DNA of 52,846 nt from Bacteroidota bacterium (GCA_023251875.1 JAHEXY010000016.1:1-52846); one strand, 5' to 3'. Positions 1 through 8,561 are shown, counted from the stretch's first letter. Notes: generated by a model from the letters alone, not told the origin. A program made the numbers and translations.

Positions 1-1255
1 TAGGATAAACATCTACCTTAATTATAAATTTTGCAATGTCTTTAGCCATTGTAGTTAAACTTTCAGAATAATAATAAAACATAGAATCGGTATTTACCCA
101 ACTACTACTCATATCAGACCAAATTTTCGATTGAGTAATTAGGATTTGATTATTAGAATTATATGTTCTACAAATCTTATATGCATTATCCCAATTGTTT
201 CCATTCCAATCTTGGTGTTCAATTATTGTTTGATTATTATTTGAATCATAAGTATACATATCTTGACTTACAAGACTCCAAATATTAATATACCATGTCT
301 TATAATAAATACTGCTAGTTTGATTATTATTTGAATCATAAGTATACAAATAATAAAAATCATCAATCCAACAGCTACCAATATCATTCCAATATTGATA
401 ATCATAGCTTATTTGATTATTATTCGAATCATAAGTATAAATAAATTTATGTATATCAGTCCAACTATTTCCATTCCAGGATTGAGCAGCATAGCTCAAT
501 AAATTATTGTTTGAATCATATGCTTTTAAAATTTGAAATGTATTTTCCCAATTGTTTCCATTCCAGTTTTGATTACCTGTATTTATTAAATTATTATTTG
601 AATCATAGGTATAAATAACTTGAATTGCATCATACCATATACTGCCATCCCAAAAGTTTGTTACTAGGTTTATTAAATTATTATTTGAATCATATGAATA
701 AAGCTCTTTAAAAAAATTAACCCACACTCCACCAATCCACATTTGGTTAATATGATTTTTTAATTTACTATATGAATCATATGTATAAAGATCCTGCGAA
801 TAATTAATCCATTTTTTTTGATTTTTATCCCACTCTGTATCTACAAATACAGTTAAATTGTTATCTGAATCATAAGTATAAATATATTTATAATCACCTC
901 GCCAAAAACTTCCATTCCATAATTTATGTACCTCGCTAGTTTTATTTTTATTCAAATCGTAGGTATAAATTGTTTTACTGTGAAAACTCCAATTATTGCT
1001 TGAATCTAGCTCCCAATCATAAATACTATCCAGTATGTTAGAATTTGAAGCAGTTTTCATCTTTATATTAGTTTCCATTTTTTTTAAACTATTATCATAT
1101 GTTTGTGCTTTTTCAAAAAACAACAATTCTTTATTGTTTGATGAACATTGCCCATTCAAATTTAATTTTTTCTCTTTTTTAGTTTGAGAATAGCCTTCAA
1201 CAACATTTGTAAAAACTAAAACTATTAATGCCAAAAAAAATGAATGTTTTTTCAT
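1..1255 (-). CDS. Secreted protein with tandem aromatic/Asn-rich repeats (3' end outside window)
   Basis: The reading frame starts at an ATG at 1255 and is still open at the left edge, so the C-terminus is missing. The first ~24 residues form a signal peptide ending in GYSQ. About a dozen degenerate repeats of 30-35 residues follow, each built on YTYDSNNN and then W-x-WNGNNW-x-N. At DNA level they appear as a recurring gattattatttgaatcata block roughly every 90-100 bases. Repeats of this type occur in Bacteroidota surface or secreted proteins, often with a T9SS sorting tail, which would lie beyond the edge here. The pattern recalls YD/Rhs repeats, but the spacing and the WNGNNW half are different. 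Function is unknown; export is well supported. Confidence 0.8.
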   Translation of the reverse strand, partial: MKKHSFFLALIVLVFTNVVEGYSQTKKEKKLNLNGQCSSNNKELLFFEKAQTYDNSLKKMETNIKMKTASNSNILDSIYDWELDSSNNWSFHSKTIYTYDLNKNKTSEVHKLWNGSFWRGDYKYIYTYDSDNNLTVFVDTEWDKNQKKWINYSQDLYTYDSYSKLKNHINQMWIGGVWVNFFKELYSYDSNNNLINLVTNFWDGSIWYDAIQVIYTYDSNNNLINTGNQNWNGNNWENTFQILKAYDSNNNLLSYAAQSWNGNSWTDIHKFIYTYDSNNNQISYDYQYWNDIGSCWIDDFYYLYTYDSNNNQTSSIYYKTWYINIWSLVSQDMYTYDSNNNQTIIEHQDWNGNNWDNAYKICRTYNSNNQILITQSKIWSDMSSSWVNTDSMFYYYSESLTTMAKDIAKFIIKVDVYP

Positions 1256-1401
1256 TGCTTTTACTTTTATTTTTTCCACAAAGGTATATAAACTACTATC
1301 AGAATAGTAGAGGTATTATGTATAATAGCATTCTCATTTATTAAATGGAAGTTTTTATTTATTTAATGATTATGTTTCGAGATATTGAGATGAAAAAATA
1401 T

Positions 1402-1580
1402 CTAAGAGCCTGTTTAAAATTTATTTGAAAAAATGATTATATCCTTTTTTTAGGGCTAAAGCCCGTATCTTTGATTGATTTTTAACCCCAGACTTAAGTC
1501 TGGGGTTGTAAAATGAGATGTAAAAAGGGGCTTTAGCCATGACAGTAAAATAAAACTATAAAATTTAAACAGGCTCTAAG
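1402..1580. repeat. MITE-like inverted-repeat element
   Basis: The element is bounded by near-perfect terminal inverted repeats: ctaagagcctgtttaaa at the left (1402 onward) and its complement ending aggctctaag at 1580. Inside are a 24-base palindrome centred on acttaagt (1482-1505) and a second pair, gggctaaagccc and ggggctttagcc. There is no coding capacity. The structure suggests a non-autonomous transposable element or a mobile hairpin that could also stop transcription between the two flanking secreted-protein genes. Confidence 0.65.
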
Positions 1581-1618
1581 TATAAAAAAATAATTATAGG
1601 TTTTAAATGATCATATAT

Positions 1619-2479
1619 CTAATCACCTATAAAAACTTTCTTATTAAAACTCCCCTCATTAGTTTGAATATTTATAAAATATTCTCCTGCATTCGCATTA
1701 ATAGGTATTTGATTGTGTTTATTAGTAAGCTTTGCTTTATAAATTTCTTGACCCATTACATTTACAATGGAGATATTGCCATCTGTAAAGTCTTGAATAA
1801 AGTTTATACAAACTTTATTGCCAAAACTGTAGGCAGAAACATTTAAAACTTTTTCATTTACATTTTTAATATTTGTAGTAATTGAACTTGTATCTCCTGC
1901 AATTATTGGAGTATTAGGAACATCATTATAGGCATAGTCATGAATTTTAATTTCCCAAGGAGATTTGCTAGTAGTTACTCTTATCCAACCAAAATAGTAG
2001 TTTCCGTTGTTTTCAAACTTTATCGCAATAAATTTTTTATTGGCTTTTATCCATTCCCCTTTTATATCGGTTGTAAATTCTCCAAAAAAGCCATTATACA
2101 AATAAGCAGACTGACCGTATGTTTTATTCCAAGATAGATTACTATTAATGCTACTATTCTGGTTTAGCTTTGAAACTAAAGTGTTTTGTGATACAACTTT
2201 ATTCTTAGGATTATCTAGTTTTAAAGTAAATGCTATATTGCTAGTATATGAAGAATACCAATATGATCCCTTTATTTCAGCATCTGTAATATTATCATTA
2301 TTAAAATCTATTGGAAACATGCAAGAATCTATAATATTTTGGCCTAAATAATTAGCAACCCAAACAGAATCCGGATCAACATTAGTATACACAACACCTG
2401 CATTTGCAATTTGTGTAGAACCTAATATTGCAATTGCCATTTCAGAATATTGTTTTAATTGTTTTGAATTATTTTTCAT
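1619..2479 (-). CDS. T9SS-sorted secreted protein of unknown function
   Basis: The 286-residue protein has a short, weakly hydrophobic N-terminal leader ending around IANAG. The central region is beta-rich and contains PIDFNNDNITDAEI, similar to Ca-binding or FG-GAP-like stretches of extracellular proteins. The last ~80 residues read as a type A T9SS sorting domain: a VNVMGQEIYKAKL strand, an NANAGEYFINI strand and the terminal KKVFIGD. Proteins with this tail are exported across the outer membrane by the PorSS machinery and then anchored or released. No catalytic motif was recognised. It lies between a MITE-like element and a fragment of another T9SS protein. Confidence is high for a secreted T9SS client and low for any specific role. 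Confidence 0.8.
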   Translation of the reverse strand: MKNNSKQLKQYSEMAIAILGSTQIANAGVVYTNVDPDSVWVANYLGQNIIDSCMFPIDFNNDNITDAEIKGSYWYSSYTSNIAFTLKLDNPKNKVVSQNTLVSKLNQNSSINSNLSWNKTYGQSAYLYNGFFGEFTTDIKGEWIKANKKFIAIKFENNGNYYFGWIRVTTSKSPWEIKIHDYAYNDVPNTPIIAGDTSSITTNIKNVNEKVLNVSAYSFGNKVCINFIQDFTDGNISIVNVMGQEIYKAKLTNKHNQIPINANAGEYFINIQTNEGSFNKKVFIGD

Positions 2480-2543
2480 AAAAATGTATTTAAATTTATT
2501 TTACTATAAAATCGATTATTAAAAATCTCTGTTCCTTATGTTT

Positions 2544-2738
2544 TTATTCTTTTACAATTATCTTATTAATTGCTTCATTATTTTCTCCAATGATTCTTAA
2601 AAAGTAAATTCCTTTTGAATAGTTACTTAAATCAAATTGAGTGTTGTAATTAGTTCTTTCAACTTTTGCATTTTTGGGATGCATTTGTTGACCATTGATA
2701 TTTGTAATTCCATTTTGAGTTGGCCAATTAAAGCGCAA
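2544..2738 (-). pseudogene. Remnant of a T9SS protein C-terminus
   Basis: The ~60-residue open stretch is only the end of a T9SS sorting domain (ITNINGQQM, then FDLSNYSKGIYFLRI, then the end IIVKE). It lacks the preceding protein, a signal peptide and a credible start; the frame opens at TTG. PTQNG just before it looks like the PNPTNG start of a sorting domain with the middle deleted. It is best read as debris of a deleted secreted-protein gene upstream of the intact paralogue. Confidence 0.65.
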
Positions 2739-3000
2739 AAATACCTATAGCGGAATTTAGGATATGTTTTAACATAATTCGAAATCTCTACTTCGTTACT
2801 AATAAGTTATCACATAAATAAATTAGACGAACTTGCCTTATTTGGGGGGGTATAAAACTTTACTTAATTACATATAAATTTTAACTATACCTAGTTTTGA
2901 AGTTCTTTGCAAAGGTATATAAAATATAAACACGATAATACCATCATTATTTGTAAAGGCAATTCTATTTATCAAAGGAGGTTTTTTATTTATTTAGTGC

Positions 3001-3579
3001 TTAGGTACCACAATGGCAAGAAGGAGAGAAAAATATTTTTGTATTGGGAAGCAGATTGGTAATGCGTTCTTGATCTTCATCTGTAATAAGAATTACACGC
3101 AAATCAAGCACTTTTAAATTAATTAGTTTTTTTAATTCATCTGGAAATGTAGCGATGTTATTACTCCAAAGATCTAATATTTCTAGCTTAGTTAAATTGC
3201 CAATTTCAGTTGGAATACTAGTCAGTTCATTTTGATTGATATTTAAATAGGTAAGTTTTCTTAGCTTTCCAATTTCGGTAGGTATTACTTTTATTTTATT
3301 ACGAGATAAATCAAGAGATTCAAGATTAGTGAGCTGTTGGATATCAGTCGGTATTTCTACAATTTTATTATTGCTTAAATCTAATTCTTTAAGGTTTTTA
3401 AATTGGAAAATTTCTTTTGGAAATTCTTTTAGTTTTTTCTTTTTCAGTTTTAATTTATAAACATTATTGGGATGCTCAAGAGCCTCCTTTAAATCAGTAT
3501 AAACATAATTGGTATCTATTTGCCCATAGACATTTACTATTGTAAAAAAGCCAACAATAAATACTAGTACATGTTTCAT
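3001..3579 (-). CDS. Secreted leucine-rich repeat protein
   Basis: The 192-residue protein has an N-terminal signal peptide (MKHVLVFIVGFFTIVNVYGQ). About five leucine-rich repeats of 23 residues follow, on the pattern L-x-x-L-x-L-x-x-N-x-I/L-x-x-IP-x-E/D-I, for example LKELDLSNNKIVEIPTDI and LTYLNINQNELTSIPTEI. The consensus is the bacterial, Ras-suppressor-like (PIRL/IRREKO) type. LRR solenoids bind proteins, and here the protein would act in the periplasm or outside the cell. A Cys pair near the end (SPSCHCGT) could form a disulfide or bind a metal. It lies 18 bases downstream of ribF on the same strand and may be co-transcribed, with no evident functional link. Confidence 0.85.
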   Translation of the reverse strand: MKHVLVFIVGFFTIVNVYGQIDTNYVYTDLKEALEHPNNVYKLKLKKKKLKEFPKEIFQFKNLKELDLSNNKIVEIPTDIQQLTNLESLDLSRNKIKVIPTEIGKLRKLTYLNINQNELTSIPTEIGNLTKLEILDLWSNNIATFPDELKKLINLKVLDLRVILITDEDQERITNLLPNTKIFFSPSCHCGT

Positions 3580-3597
3580 TTTGCAACAAATAAATTT

Positions 3598-4545
3598 CTA
3601 CTCCGATTTTGAACTTTCAAACTTTAAGCCTTGAACTACTTTTTTATCTTCTTCTAACTGTTTTTTTAACTCCTCAGCTCCACTAAATTTTTTCTCATCT
3701 CTAATCCTATCTACAAAAGATACGGAAATTGTTTTATGATAGATATCTTCATTCAAATTAAATATATGTACTTCAATACTTAATTTATTGTCATTATTAA
3801 ATGTAGGTCTAAAACCAATATTTAACATTCCGGCAAATGACTTATTATCGATCATTACTTTTACTGCATAAACCCCATTTTTAGGAATTAGTTTATACCT
3901 GTCTCCAATTTCAATATTAGCAGTAGGAAATCCAATAGATCTACCCAATTGTTTGCCTTTAACTACAGTACCACCTAGTTCGTAATTTCTACCCAAATAA
4001 TTAGCTGCAATTTTTACATTGCCTTCCATGAGTGCATTTCTAATTTTAGTAGAACTTATCTCTAAATTGTCTATTTCTTGTGCAGGAATCTCCTCTATCT
4101 CAAAATTATAGATGGGCGCAAATTCTTGTAATTGCTCAAATGAGCCTTCGCGATTACGACCAAAATGATGATTATAGCCAATTACTAAGGTTTTCAAACC
4201 CAATTTATTTACTAAAATATCTCTTACATATTCTAATGCCGATAGTCTTGAAAAAGTTTTAGTAAAAGGAATCACAACCAAATGATCCAAACCGGTTTTT
4301 CGTAAAAGTTCAATTTTTTCTTCTTGCGTACTTAATAATTTAAGATCATTATCGGTTGGTTGCAATACCATTCTGGGATGTGGGTAAAAAGTAAGCAATA
4401 ACGTTTCCCCTTTATTTCGTTTTGCTATCTCTGAGATTCTATTCAATACTTTTTGATGGCCAAGATGAACACCATCAAATGTACCTGTAGTTACAACAGG
4501 ATGAGTAATATGAGGAATATCTTCTAATGAGCGGTAAATTTTCAT
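3598..4545 (-). CDS. ribF: Bifunctional riboflavin kinase / FAD synthetase
   Basis: The 315-residue protein matches the usual RibF length and layout. Residues 1-180 form the FAD-synthetase (nucleotidyltransferase) half, with GTFDGVHLGHQKVL, the HxGH-type nucleotide-binding motif, and later ISSTKIRNALMEG. Residues 185-305 form the riboflavin-kinase half, with GKQLGRSIGFPTANI and KNGVYAVKV. The enzyme phosphorylates riboflavin to FMN and adenylates FMN to FAD in the cytosol. This is a core housekeeping gene next to a tRNA gene, so it marks the conserved chromosome left of the island. Confidence 0.95.
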   Translation of the reverse strand: MKIYRSLEDIPHITHPVVTTGTFDGVHLGHQKVLNRISEIAKRNKGETLLLTFYPHPRMVLQPTDNDLKLLSTQEEKIELLRKTGLDHLVVIPFTKTFSRLSALEYVRDILVNKLGLKTLVIGYNHHFGRNREGSFEQLQEFAPIYNFEIEEIPAQEIDNLEISSTKIRNALMEGNVKIAANYLGRNYELGGTVVKGKQLGRSIGFPTANIEIGDRYKLIPKNGVYAVKVMIDNKSFAGMLNIGFRPTFNNDNKLSIEVHIFNLNEDIYHKTISVSFVDRIRDEKKFSGAEELKKQLEEDKKVVQGLKFESSKSE

Positions 4546-4679
4546 CCAGTAAACATATTTTCAACAAATTTAACCGAATATTTGATTTATTGGTATTTGT
4601 TTTAAGCCCAACTCGCAAGAAAATTTAATTATTTACAGTAAATAAATAAGCTAAGGCATTATAATTAAAATTCTTTTTT

Positions 4680-4687
4680 TACTTTTG
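4680..4687 (+). promoter_or_regulatory. Bacteroidota-type -7 element for tRNA-Ser
   Basis: The octamer tacttttg matches the Bacteroidota housekeeping -7 consensus TAnnTTTG and ends 5 bases before the mature tRNA 5' end, as expected for a tRNA promoter. No clear TTTG -33 box was seen at the proper spacing, so the upstream half may be weak. Confidence 0.5.
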
Positions 4688-4692
4688 TCCCC

Positions 4693-4780
4693 GGAGAAAT
4701 GGCAGAGCGGTCTATTGCGGCAGTCTTGAAAACTGTTGAGGGTAATACCTCCGGGGGTTCGAATCCCTCTTTCTCCGCCA
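4693..4780 (+). tRNA. tRNA-Ser (anticodon TGA)
   Basis: The acceptor stem GGAGAAA (4693-4699) pairs with TTTCTCC (4770-4776), followed by discriminator G and an encoded CCA (4778-4780). The anticodon loop cttgaaa places TGA in a gcagt/actgt stem. A long variable arm (gaggg...cctcc) marks a type II serine tRNA, and the T loop ggttcgaatcc is canonical. A tyrosine recombinase starts 250 bases downstream in the same orientation, so the 3' half of this tRNA is the probable integration site. No second copy of the 3' end was seen elsewhere in the window. Confidence 0.95.
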
Positions 4781-5031
4781 CCTTTCCCTCAATATTATTC
4801 AAAGTCCTTTAAAATCAAGCAAATTTCTGGTTCAGAGCTATGGGGAATACTCAAAATTCTTCAAACTTTAGGCACTCTTGGGTACCCTATTAGGTGCCCC
4901 TTTATTTCAAGGAGTACTATAGAGCATTAAAAGCGCTCATTTTTTCAACATAACACATTGGTATTTAATAAAATAATTTAGTTGACCTAGTAAAATACTT
5001 GGTCACCCAAACCATTTAATCTATACTATTT

Positions 5032-6261
5032 ATGGAATCAATCAAAGTGTGTTTCTATCTGAAAAAATCAAAAAAAAGTAAAATCCAAAATGGAAGAATC
5101 CCTATCTATGCCAAACTCAGACTTAATGGTAAGATGGTATCATTTTCAACTCAAATCTATGTTTGGGAAGAAAGATGGAGAGATAGCAAACATTTTAATA
5201 TTATTTTAAAAAATAACGAGGATAAGCTTATCAGAAAAAGACTTGATGCAATCCGATTTAACTTGGATGAAAAATATTACCAACTTGAACGAGTAAACAA
5301 AAATGTTACTGTTCAGGAGGTAAAATCTGAAATTACAGAAAATGGGGGTAAGGTTGTTCAGTTCCTTGTGATTTTTCAAAAATATCTTGATGAATATGCT
5401 AAGAAAGTAAATGTAAATCTTCGATCAAAAGGAACTCTCACAAAATACAGAACCCTATATAAACATGTTGAAAACTACATTTTTGATAAATACAAAAAAA
5501 GCGATGTAGGTTTTAACGAACTTCATTATGAATTTATGGATGGCTTTCAAACCTATATGAGAAATTACTGCGATAATAATACAACCATTAAATACCTTCA
5601 AGCTTTAAAATCAGTTGCCAAATATTGTGTCAATCATAAATTAATAAATGATGATCCCTTTAAAACCTTTAAACTTAACCGCTTTCATGAAGTTACTTCT
5701 ACTGTTTTAACAGAAAATGAAATCCAAATATTAATGAACCAACATTTTGATAGCGAAGCTTTAAATAAAGTAAGGGATATTTTTCTTTTTACTGTTTTCA
5801 GTGGCTTATCTCCTATTGACATAAGGCAATTGAGCATAAATCAAGTTTTTAAAAAAGATGAAGGTTACTGGATAAAATCTAAAAGACAAAAAACTTCTGT
5901 TCCTCTGCAATTTAAGCTAATAAAACCCGCTTCAAATATTGTAGAAAAATATTTGCACTATCCCAATAAAAAAAATCCAAATCTAATATTTCTACCCATA
6001 AGCAACCAAAAGTTTAACCATTATTTAAAAGTTATTGCTGAACATTGTAAAATTAAAAAGAGGTTGTACTGGATGGTTGGAAGACATACATTCGCTACTA
6101 CAATTGCATTAAGTAATGGGGTTCCAATAGAAGTAGTAAGTCAACTACTTGGTCACACTAACATTAAGCAAACTCAGCATTATGCAAGGGTTACAGAACA
6201 ACTTGTTGCTACAAAAATTGATTTGCTGGATACGATTTTAAAAGGGAAGTTGAATATGTAA
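5032..6261 (+). CDS. Tyrosine recombinase / site-specific integrase
   Basis: The 409-residue protein has the layout of Bacteroidota mobile-element integrases: an N-terminal arm-binding domain (about 1-100), a SAM-like core-binding domain (about 105-205) and a C-terminal catalytic domain. GRHTFATT supplies the second catalytic Arg, LLGHTNIKQTQHYARV the His and the Tyr nucleophile. The usual first Arg (GLR) is replaced by Ser in FSGLSPIDI, as described for IntDOT of CTnDOT. The His normally three residues before the box II Arg is Met (WMVGR). Given its position just downstream of tRNA-Ser, it should integrate and excise the island starting here. The element type (ICE or simple genomic island) cannot be told. 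Confidence 0.9.
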   Translation: MESIKVCFYLKKSKKSKIQNGRIPIYAKLRLNGKMVSFSTQIYVWEERWRDSKHFNIILKNNEDKLIRKRLDAIRFNLDEKYYQLERVNKNVTVQEVKSEITENGGKVVQFLVIFQKYLDEYAKKVNVNLRSKGTLTKYRTLYKHVENYIFDKYKKSDVGFNELHYEFMDGFQTYMRNYCDNNTTIKYLQALKSVAKYCVNHKLINDDPFKTFKLNRFHEVTSTVLTENEIQILMNQHFDSEALNKVRDIFLFTVFSGLSPIDIRQLSINQVFKKDEGYWIKSKRQKTSVPLQFKLIKPASNIVEKYLHYPNKKNPNLIFLPISNQKFNHYLKVIAEHCKIKKRLYWMVGRHTFATTIALSNGVPIEVVSQLLGHTNIKQTQHYARVTEQLVATKIDLLDTILKGKLNM

Positions 6262-6298
6262 TATTTTAAAGACGTTTACATATTCGCTAAATGATGAA

Positions 6299-7375
6299 TT
6301 AGGATCTTTTATCAAGCTTAGATTGTAAACCTTTAAATACCTCATCTTCCCTCCCCTTAACCTGACCTACAAAATTGATATAGCCTCCAAGCCTGTTTAT
6401 AAACTTTGTTTGTAATTCAGGGGTAATTGAGCCTGAAATATGAAAGTGCTTCTTACTTGCCATTTCAATTCCATTCTTATTGAGATCATGAAGCATGGCT
6501 CTGATTTTTTTTAAGAGCACTCGATTAACATTTACTTTTTCATTAACTGTAAGCCCTGTAACAGTTTGCCTTTTATTATTGCAGGAAAATCGTAATTTCT
6601 TTTTGTTTATAGTAAAGTTATTTTTTTGAATGAGTTTAATTATAGCTTGCAATTGCTCATTTGAAATAAGGCTATTTGATGAAAAAGTCAAATCATCGGC
6701 ATATCTTGAATAGGCGAAGGAATGCGTTTCACAAAAATTGCTTAAATCATTATCCAACTTGAAACAGATAAAATTGGATATTACCGGTGAAGAAGGGGCT
6801 CCAATTGGTAGTTTCCCTTGGTAAGTTAAAAGCAAAGTAAGGGCATTAGCAATTTGTTCATTGTACTCAAATAGTGGAGAAGTAAAAACTTCTTTTACTC
6901 GTTTGGCTGAAATACTTGGAAAAAAATCTTGAAGGTCGATATTTAAGATGTGCGCCTTGCCAACATGCGCTTTCGCATTCTCAACAATATTACAACTCTT
7001 ACCTTCATGATAAGAATTGATTGTAAAGCCATGCACTTCTTTTGGTTTAATGCATAAATAATATGCTTGTAAATAATAATTCAAATGCTTTTGAACCAAT
7101 TTCAATGATTGATTGGGAGCATGTATTTCTCTTTCTCCTCCTTTCTTTTTCTTAATCTTAAAATATTTATAGGAAGGTGAATTGATCAATTGCTCCATAC
7201 TTTTAAAACCCATCCTTAAAAAATTACATAAATCAATTGGTGTTTGAATTGAAAGTAAAACCAACGCATTTAATTCATGCCTTTGTAATTGAGCCAAGGC
7301 AGATGGGGCTTCTATAAATTTTCCATTATAGAATTCCCAGATAATTTTCTTTTCTTTTTTAGCAATAGAAATCAT
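6299..7375 (-). CDS. Retron-type reverse transcriptase
   Basis: The 358-residue protein shows the RT palm motifs in order: LNIDLQDFFPSIS (motif A, about 144-156), LPIGAPSSPVISN (motif B, about 189-201) and YADD (225-228). It carries both retron-diagnostic signatures, NAxxH (NAKAH, 133-137) and VTG (VTGLTVN, 272-278). It lacks the maturase and HNH domains of group II intron RTs. Retron RTs reverse-transcribe part of an adjacent RNA into a branched RNA-DNA hybrid (msDNA) that controls an effector in anti-phage defence. The start lies 23 bases beyond the a2 repeat of the candidate msr-msd RNA, with the DnaB-like gene upstream on the same strand. Family assignment is secure; function is inferred from known retrons. 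Confidence 0.95.
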   Translation of the reverse strand: MISIAKKEKKIIWEFYNGKFIEAPSALAQLQRHELNALVLLSIQTPIDLCNFLRMGFKSMEQLINSPSYKYFKIKKKKGGEREIHAPNQSLKLVQKHLNYYLQAYYLCIKPKEVHGFTINSYHEGKSCNIVENAKAHVGKAHILNIDLQDFFPSISAKRVKEVFTSPLFEYNEQIANALTLLLTYQGKLPIGAPSSPVISNFICFKLDNDLSNFCETHSFAYSRYADDLTFSSNSLISNEQLQAIIKLIQKNNFTINKKKLRFSCNNKRQTVTGLTVNEKVNVNRVLLKKIRAMLHDLNKNGIEMASKKHFHISGSITPELQTKFINRLGGYINFVGQVKGREDEVFKGLQSKLDKRS

Positions 7376-7398
7376 TGGATTGAATAAAAAAGGTAAAA

Positions 7399-7542
7399 AT
7401 TGAGCCCTTGTTAATTATCTAATTTTATATGGTATTTATGAGGAACGAAATAAATACAGAACGCTTCCATTCTTTCATGGGTTGCAGGAACACAACCTCA
7501 AAGTCTTAAATATGACTCATAATTTTAGTACAAGGGCTCAAT
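7399..7542 (-). ncRNA. Candidate retron msr-msd RNA
   Basis: This 144-base stretch is bounded by a perfect 13-bp inverted repeat, attgagcccttgt at 7399-7411 and its complement at 7530-7542, matching the a1/a2 repeats of retrons. On the minus strand the order after a1 is: a small hairpin with stem AGTC/GACT and an 8-base loop (7502-7517), a hairpin with stem GGTTG/CAACC and an 8-base loop (7480-7497), a weak AGAA/TTCT hairpin, then a hairpin with stem GTATTTAT/ATAAATAC and a 10-base loop (7432-7457), the likely msd stem. It fills the gap between the DnaB-like stop and the RT start exactly. The branching G cannot be fixed from sequence; the G at the inner end of a1 is a candidate. Confidence 0.85.
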
Positions 7543-7547
7543 ATATT

Positions 7548-8561
7548 TTAATTGGATGTTTCTATTTCATTTAAGCGATTTGAGGAAATTGAAAACTCAT
7601 TATAATAGCCATCAAAATCATAAACGTGTGTAAAAAACCCATCTCTTTTTAGCTTTATAGAAGCTAATGGCCCATTCTTATTTTTGGCAATATCTATTTC
7701 AACTAAATGATGGGTATTATTTCCTTCACAATCTTGTTCTAAACCATAATAATCAGGCCTATAAATAAAAAATATTTTATCTGCATCTTGTTCTATTGCT
7801 CCACTTTCACGCAAATCGGATAATTGAGGTCGTTTATCTCCTCCCCTTGTTTCAACTGCACGGCTTAATTGGCTTGTAGCAATTACACAAACATTATAAT
7901 CTTTTGCTATATTCTTTAATTCTCTGCATATATGGCTAACTTCTTGCTCTCTATTATTTCTGAATTTATTTGAACTTATCATTTGTAAATAATCAATAAA
8001 AATAATTTTTACTCCATATTGCTCAATATAAGTTTTGCACTGCTTTTTAAAAGTTAAAAAAGCATGATTGCAATTATCATTAATAAAAATCTTATGGTCT
8101 TTCAGTTTATGTTCTACCGCTTCCAATTGTAAAGTGTCTTTAACAAGTATAGAAGCAGGCGTAGTTGCAATAGCAGCAATAATTCTACTTGTGAGAAGGT
8201 GTTCTGATAAATCAAAACTAAAAAAGAGGACAGGTATCGTTTTCGAAATATTAATGGCCAAATTAACCTGAAATAAAGTTTTTCCAATTGCCGGTCTTCC
8301 GCCTATTACAACAAATTCACCTAAACTAAGCCCGCCAATTTGTTGGTCAATATCTTTAAATCCTGTTTTTATAGAGTTTTCATCGTGTTTTTTCGATTTA
8401 ATATTTTCTTTGAATACATCTAAAATAGGCTTTGGCTCTTTTGAAATATTATTATGAAATTCATACTCAATAATCAAATTATAGAGCTTGTTTATTATTT
8501 CGTTATCAGCATCATTTTCATTACTGATTACTGATTTTATTTTTTCTACAATTGAAGTCAT
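7548..8561 (-). CDS. DnaB-like RecA-fold helicase/ATPase, candidate retron partner
   Basis: The ~337-residue protein aligns by motif with the C-terminal ATPase domain of the replicative helicase DnaB: GGRPAIGKT (Walker A, about 87-95), KIIFIDYLQMI (Walker B), IATSQLSRAVETRGGDKRP and LSDLRESGAIEQDAD, then the arginine-finger region. The ~75-residue N-terminus is too short for the DnaB N-terminal domain, and no primase-binding region is visible. Its stop codon lies 5 bases before the a1 repeat, placing helicase, ncRNA and RT in one transcription unit. The frame extends to a TTG at 8642, but the ATG at 8561 matches domain length better. It may be the retron effector, or a decoy of the host or phage helicase. 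It could also be unrelated cargo, though the spacing argues against that. Confidence 0.85.
   Translation of the reverse strand: MTSIVEKIKSVISNENDADNEIINKLYNLIIEYEFHNNISKEPKPILDVFKENIKSKKHDENSIKTGFKDIDQQIGGLSLGEFVVIGGRPAIGKTLFQVNLAINISKTIPVLFFSFDLSEHLLTSRIIAAIATTPASILVKDTLQLEAVEHKLKDHKIFINDNCNHAFLTFKKQCKTYIEQYGVKIIFIDYLQMISSNKFRNNREQEVSHICRELKNIAKDYNVCVIATSQLSRAVETRGGDKRPQLSDLRESGAIEQDADKIFFIYRPDYYGLEQDCEGNNTHHLVEIDIAKNKNGPLASIKLKRDGFFTHVYDFDGYYNEFSISSNRLNEIETSN

Noticed and set aside
160-900. Regularly spaced identical ~20-base blocks resembling a CRISPR array
   Set aside because: The spacing varies, the blocks and intervals all stay in one open reading frame on the minus strand, and they encode the YTYDSNNN repeats of a secreted protein.
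6299-7375. Group II intron or diversity-generating retroelement for the RT
   Set aside because: No maturase or HNH domain, no intron RNA, no template/variable repeats; NAxxH and VTG with a1/a2 repeats point to a retron.
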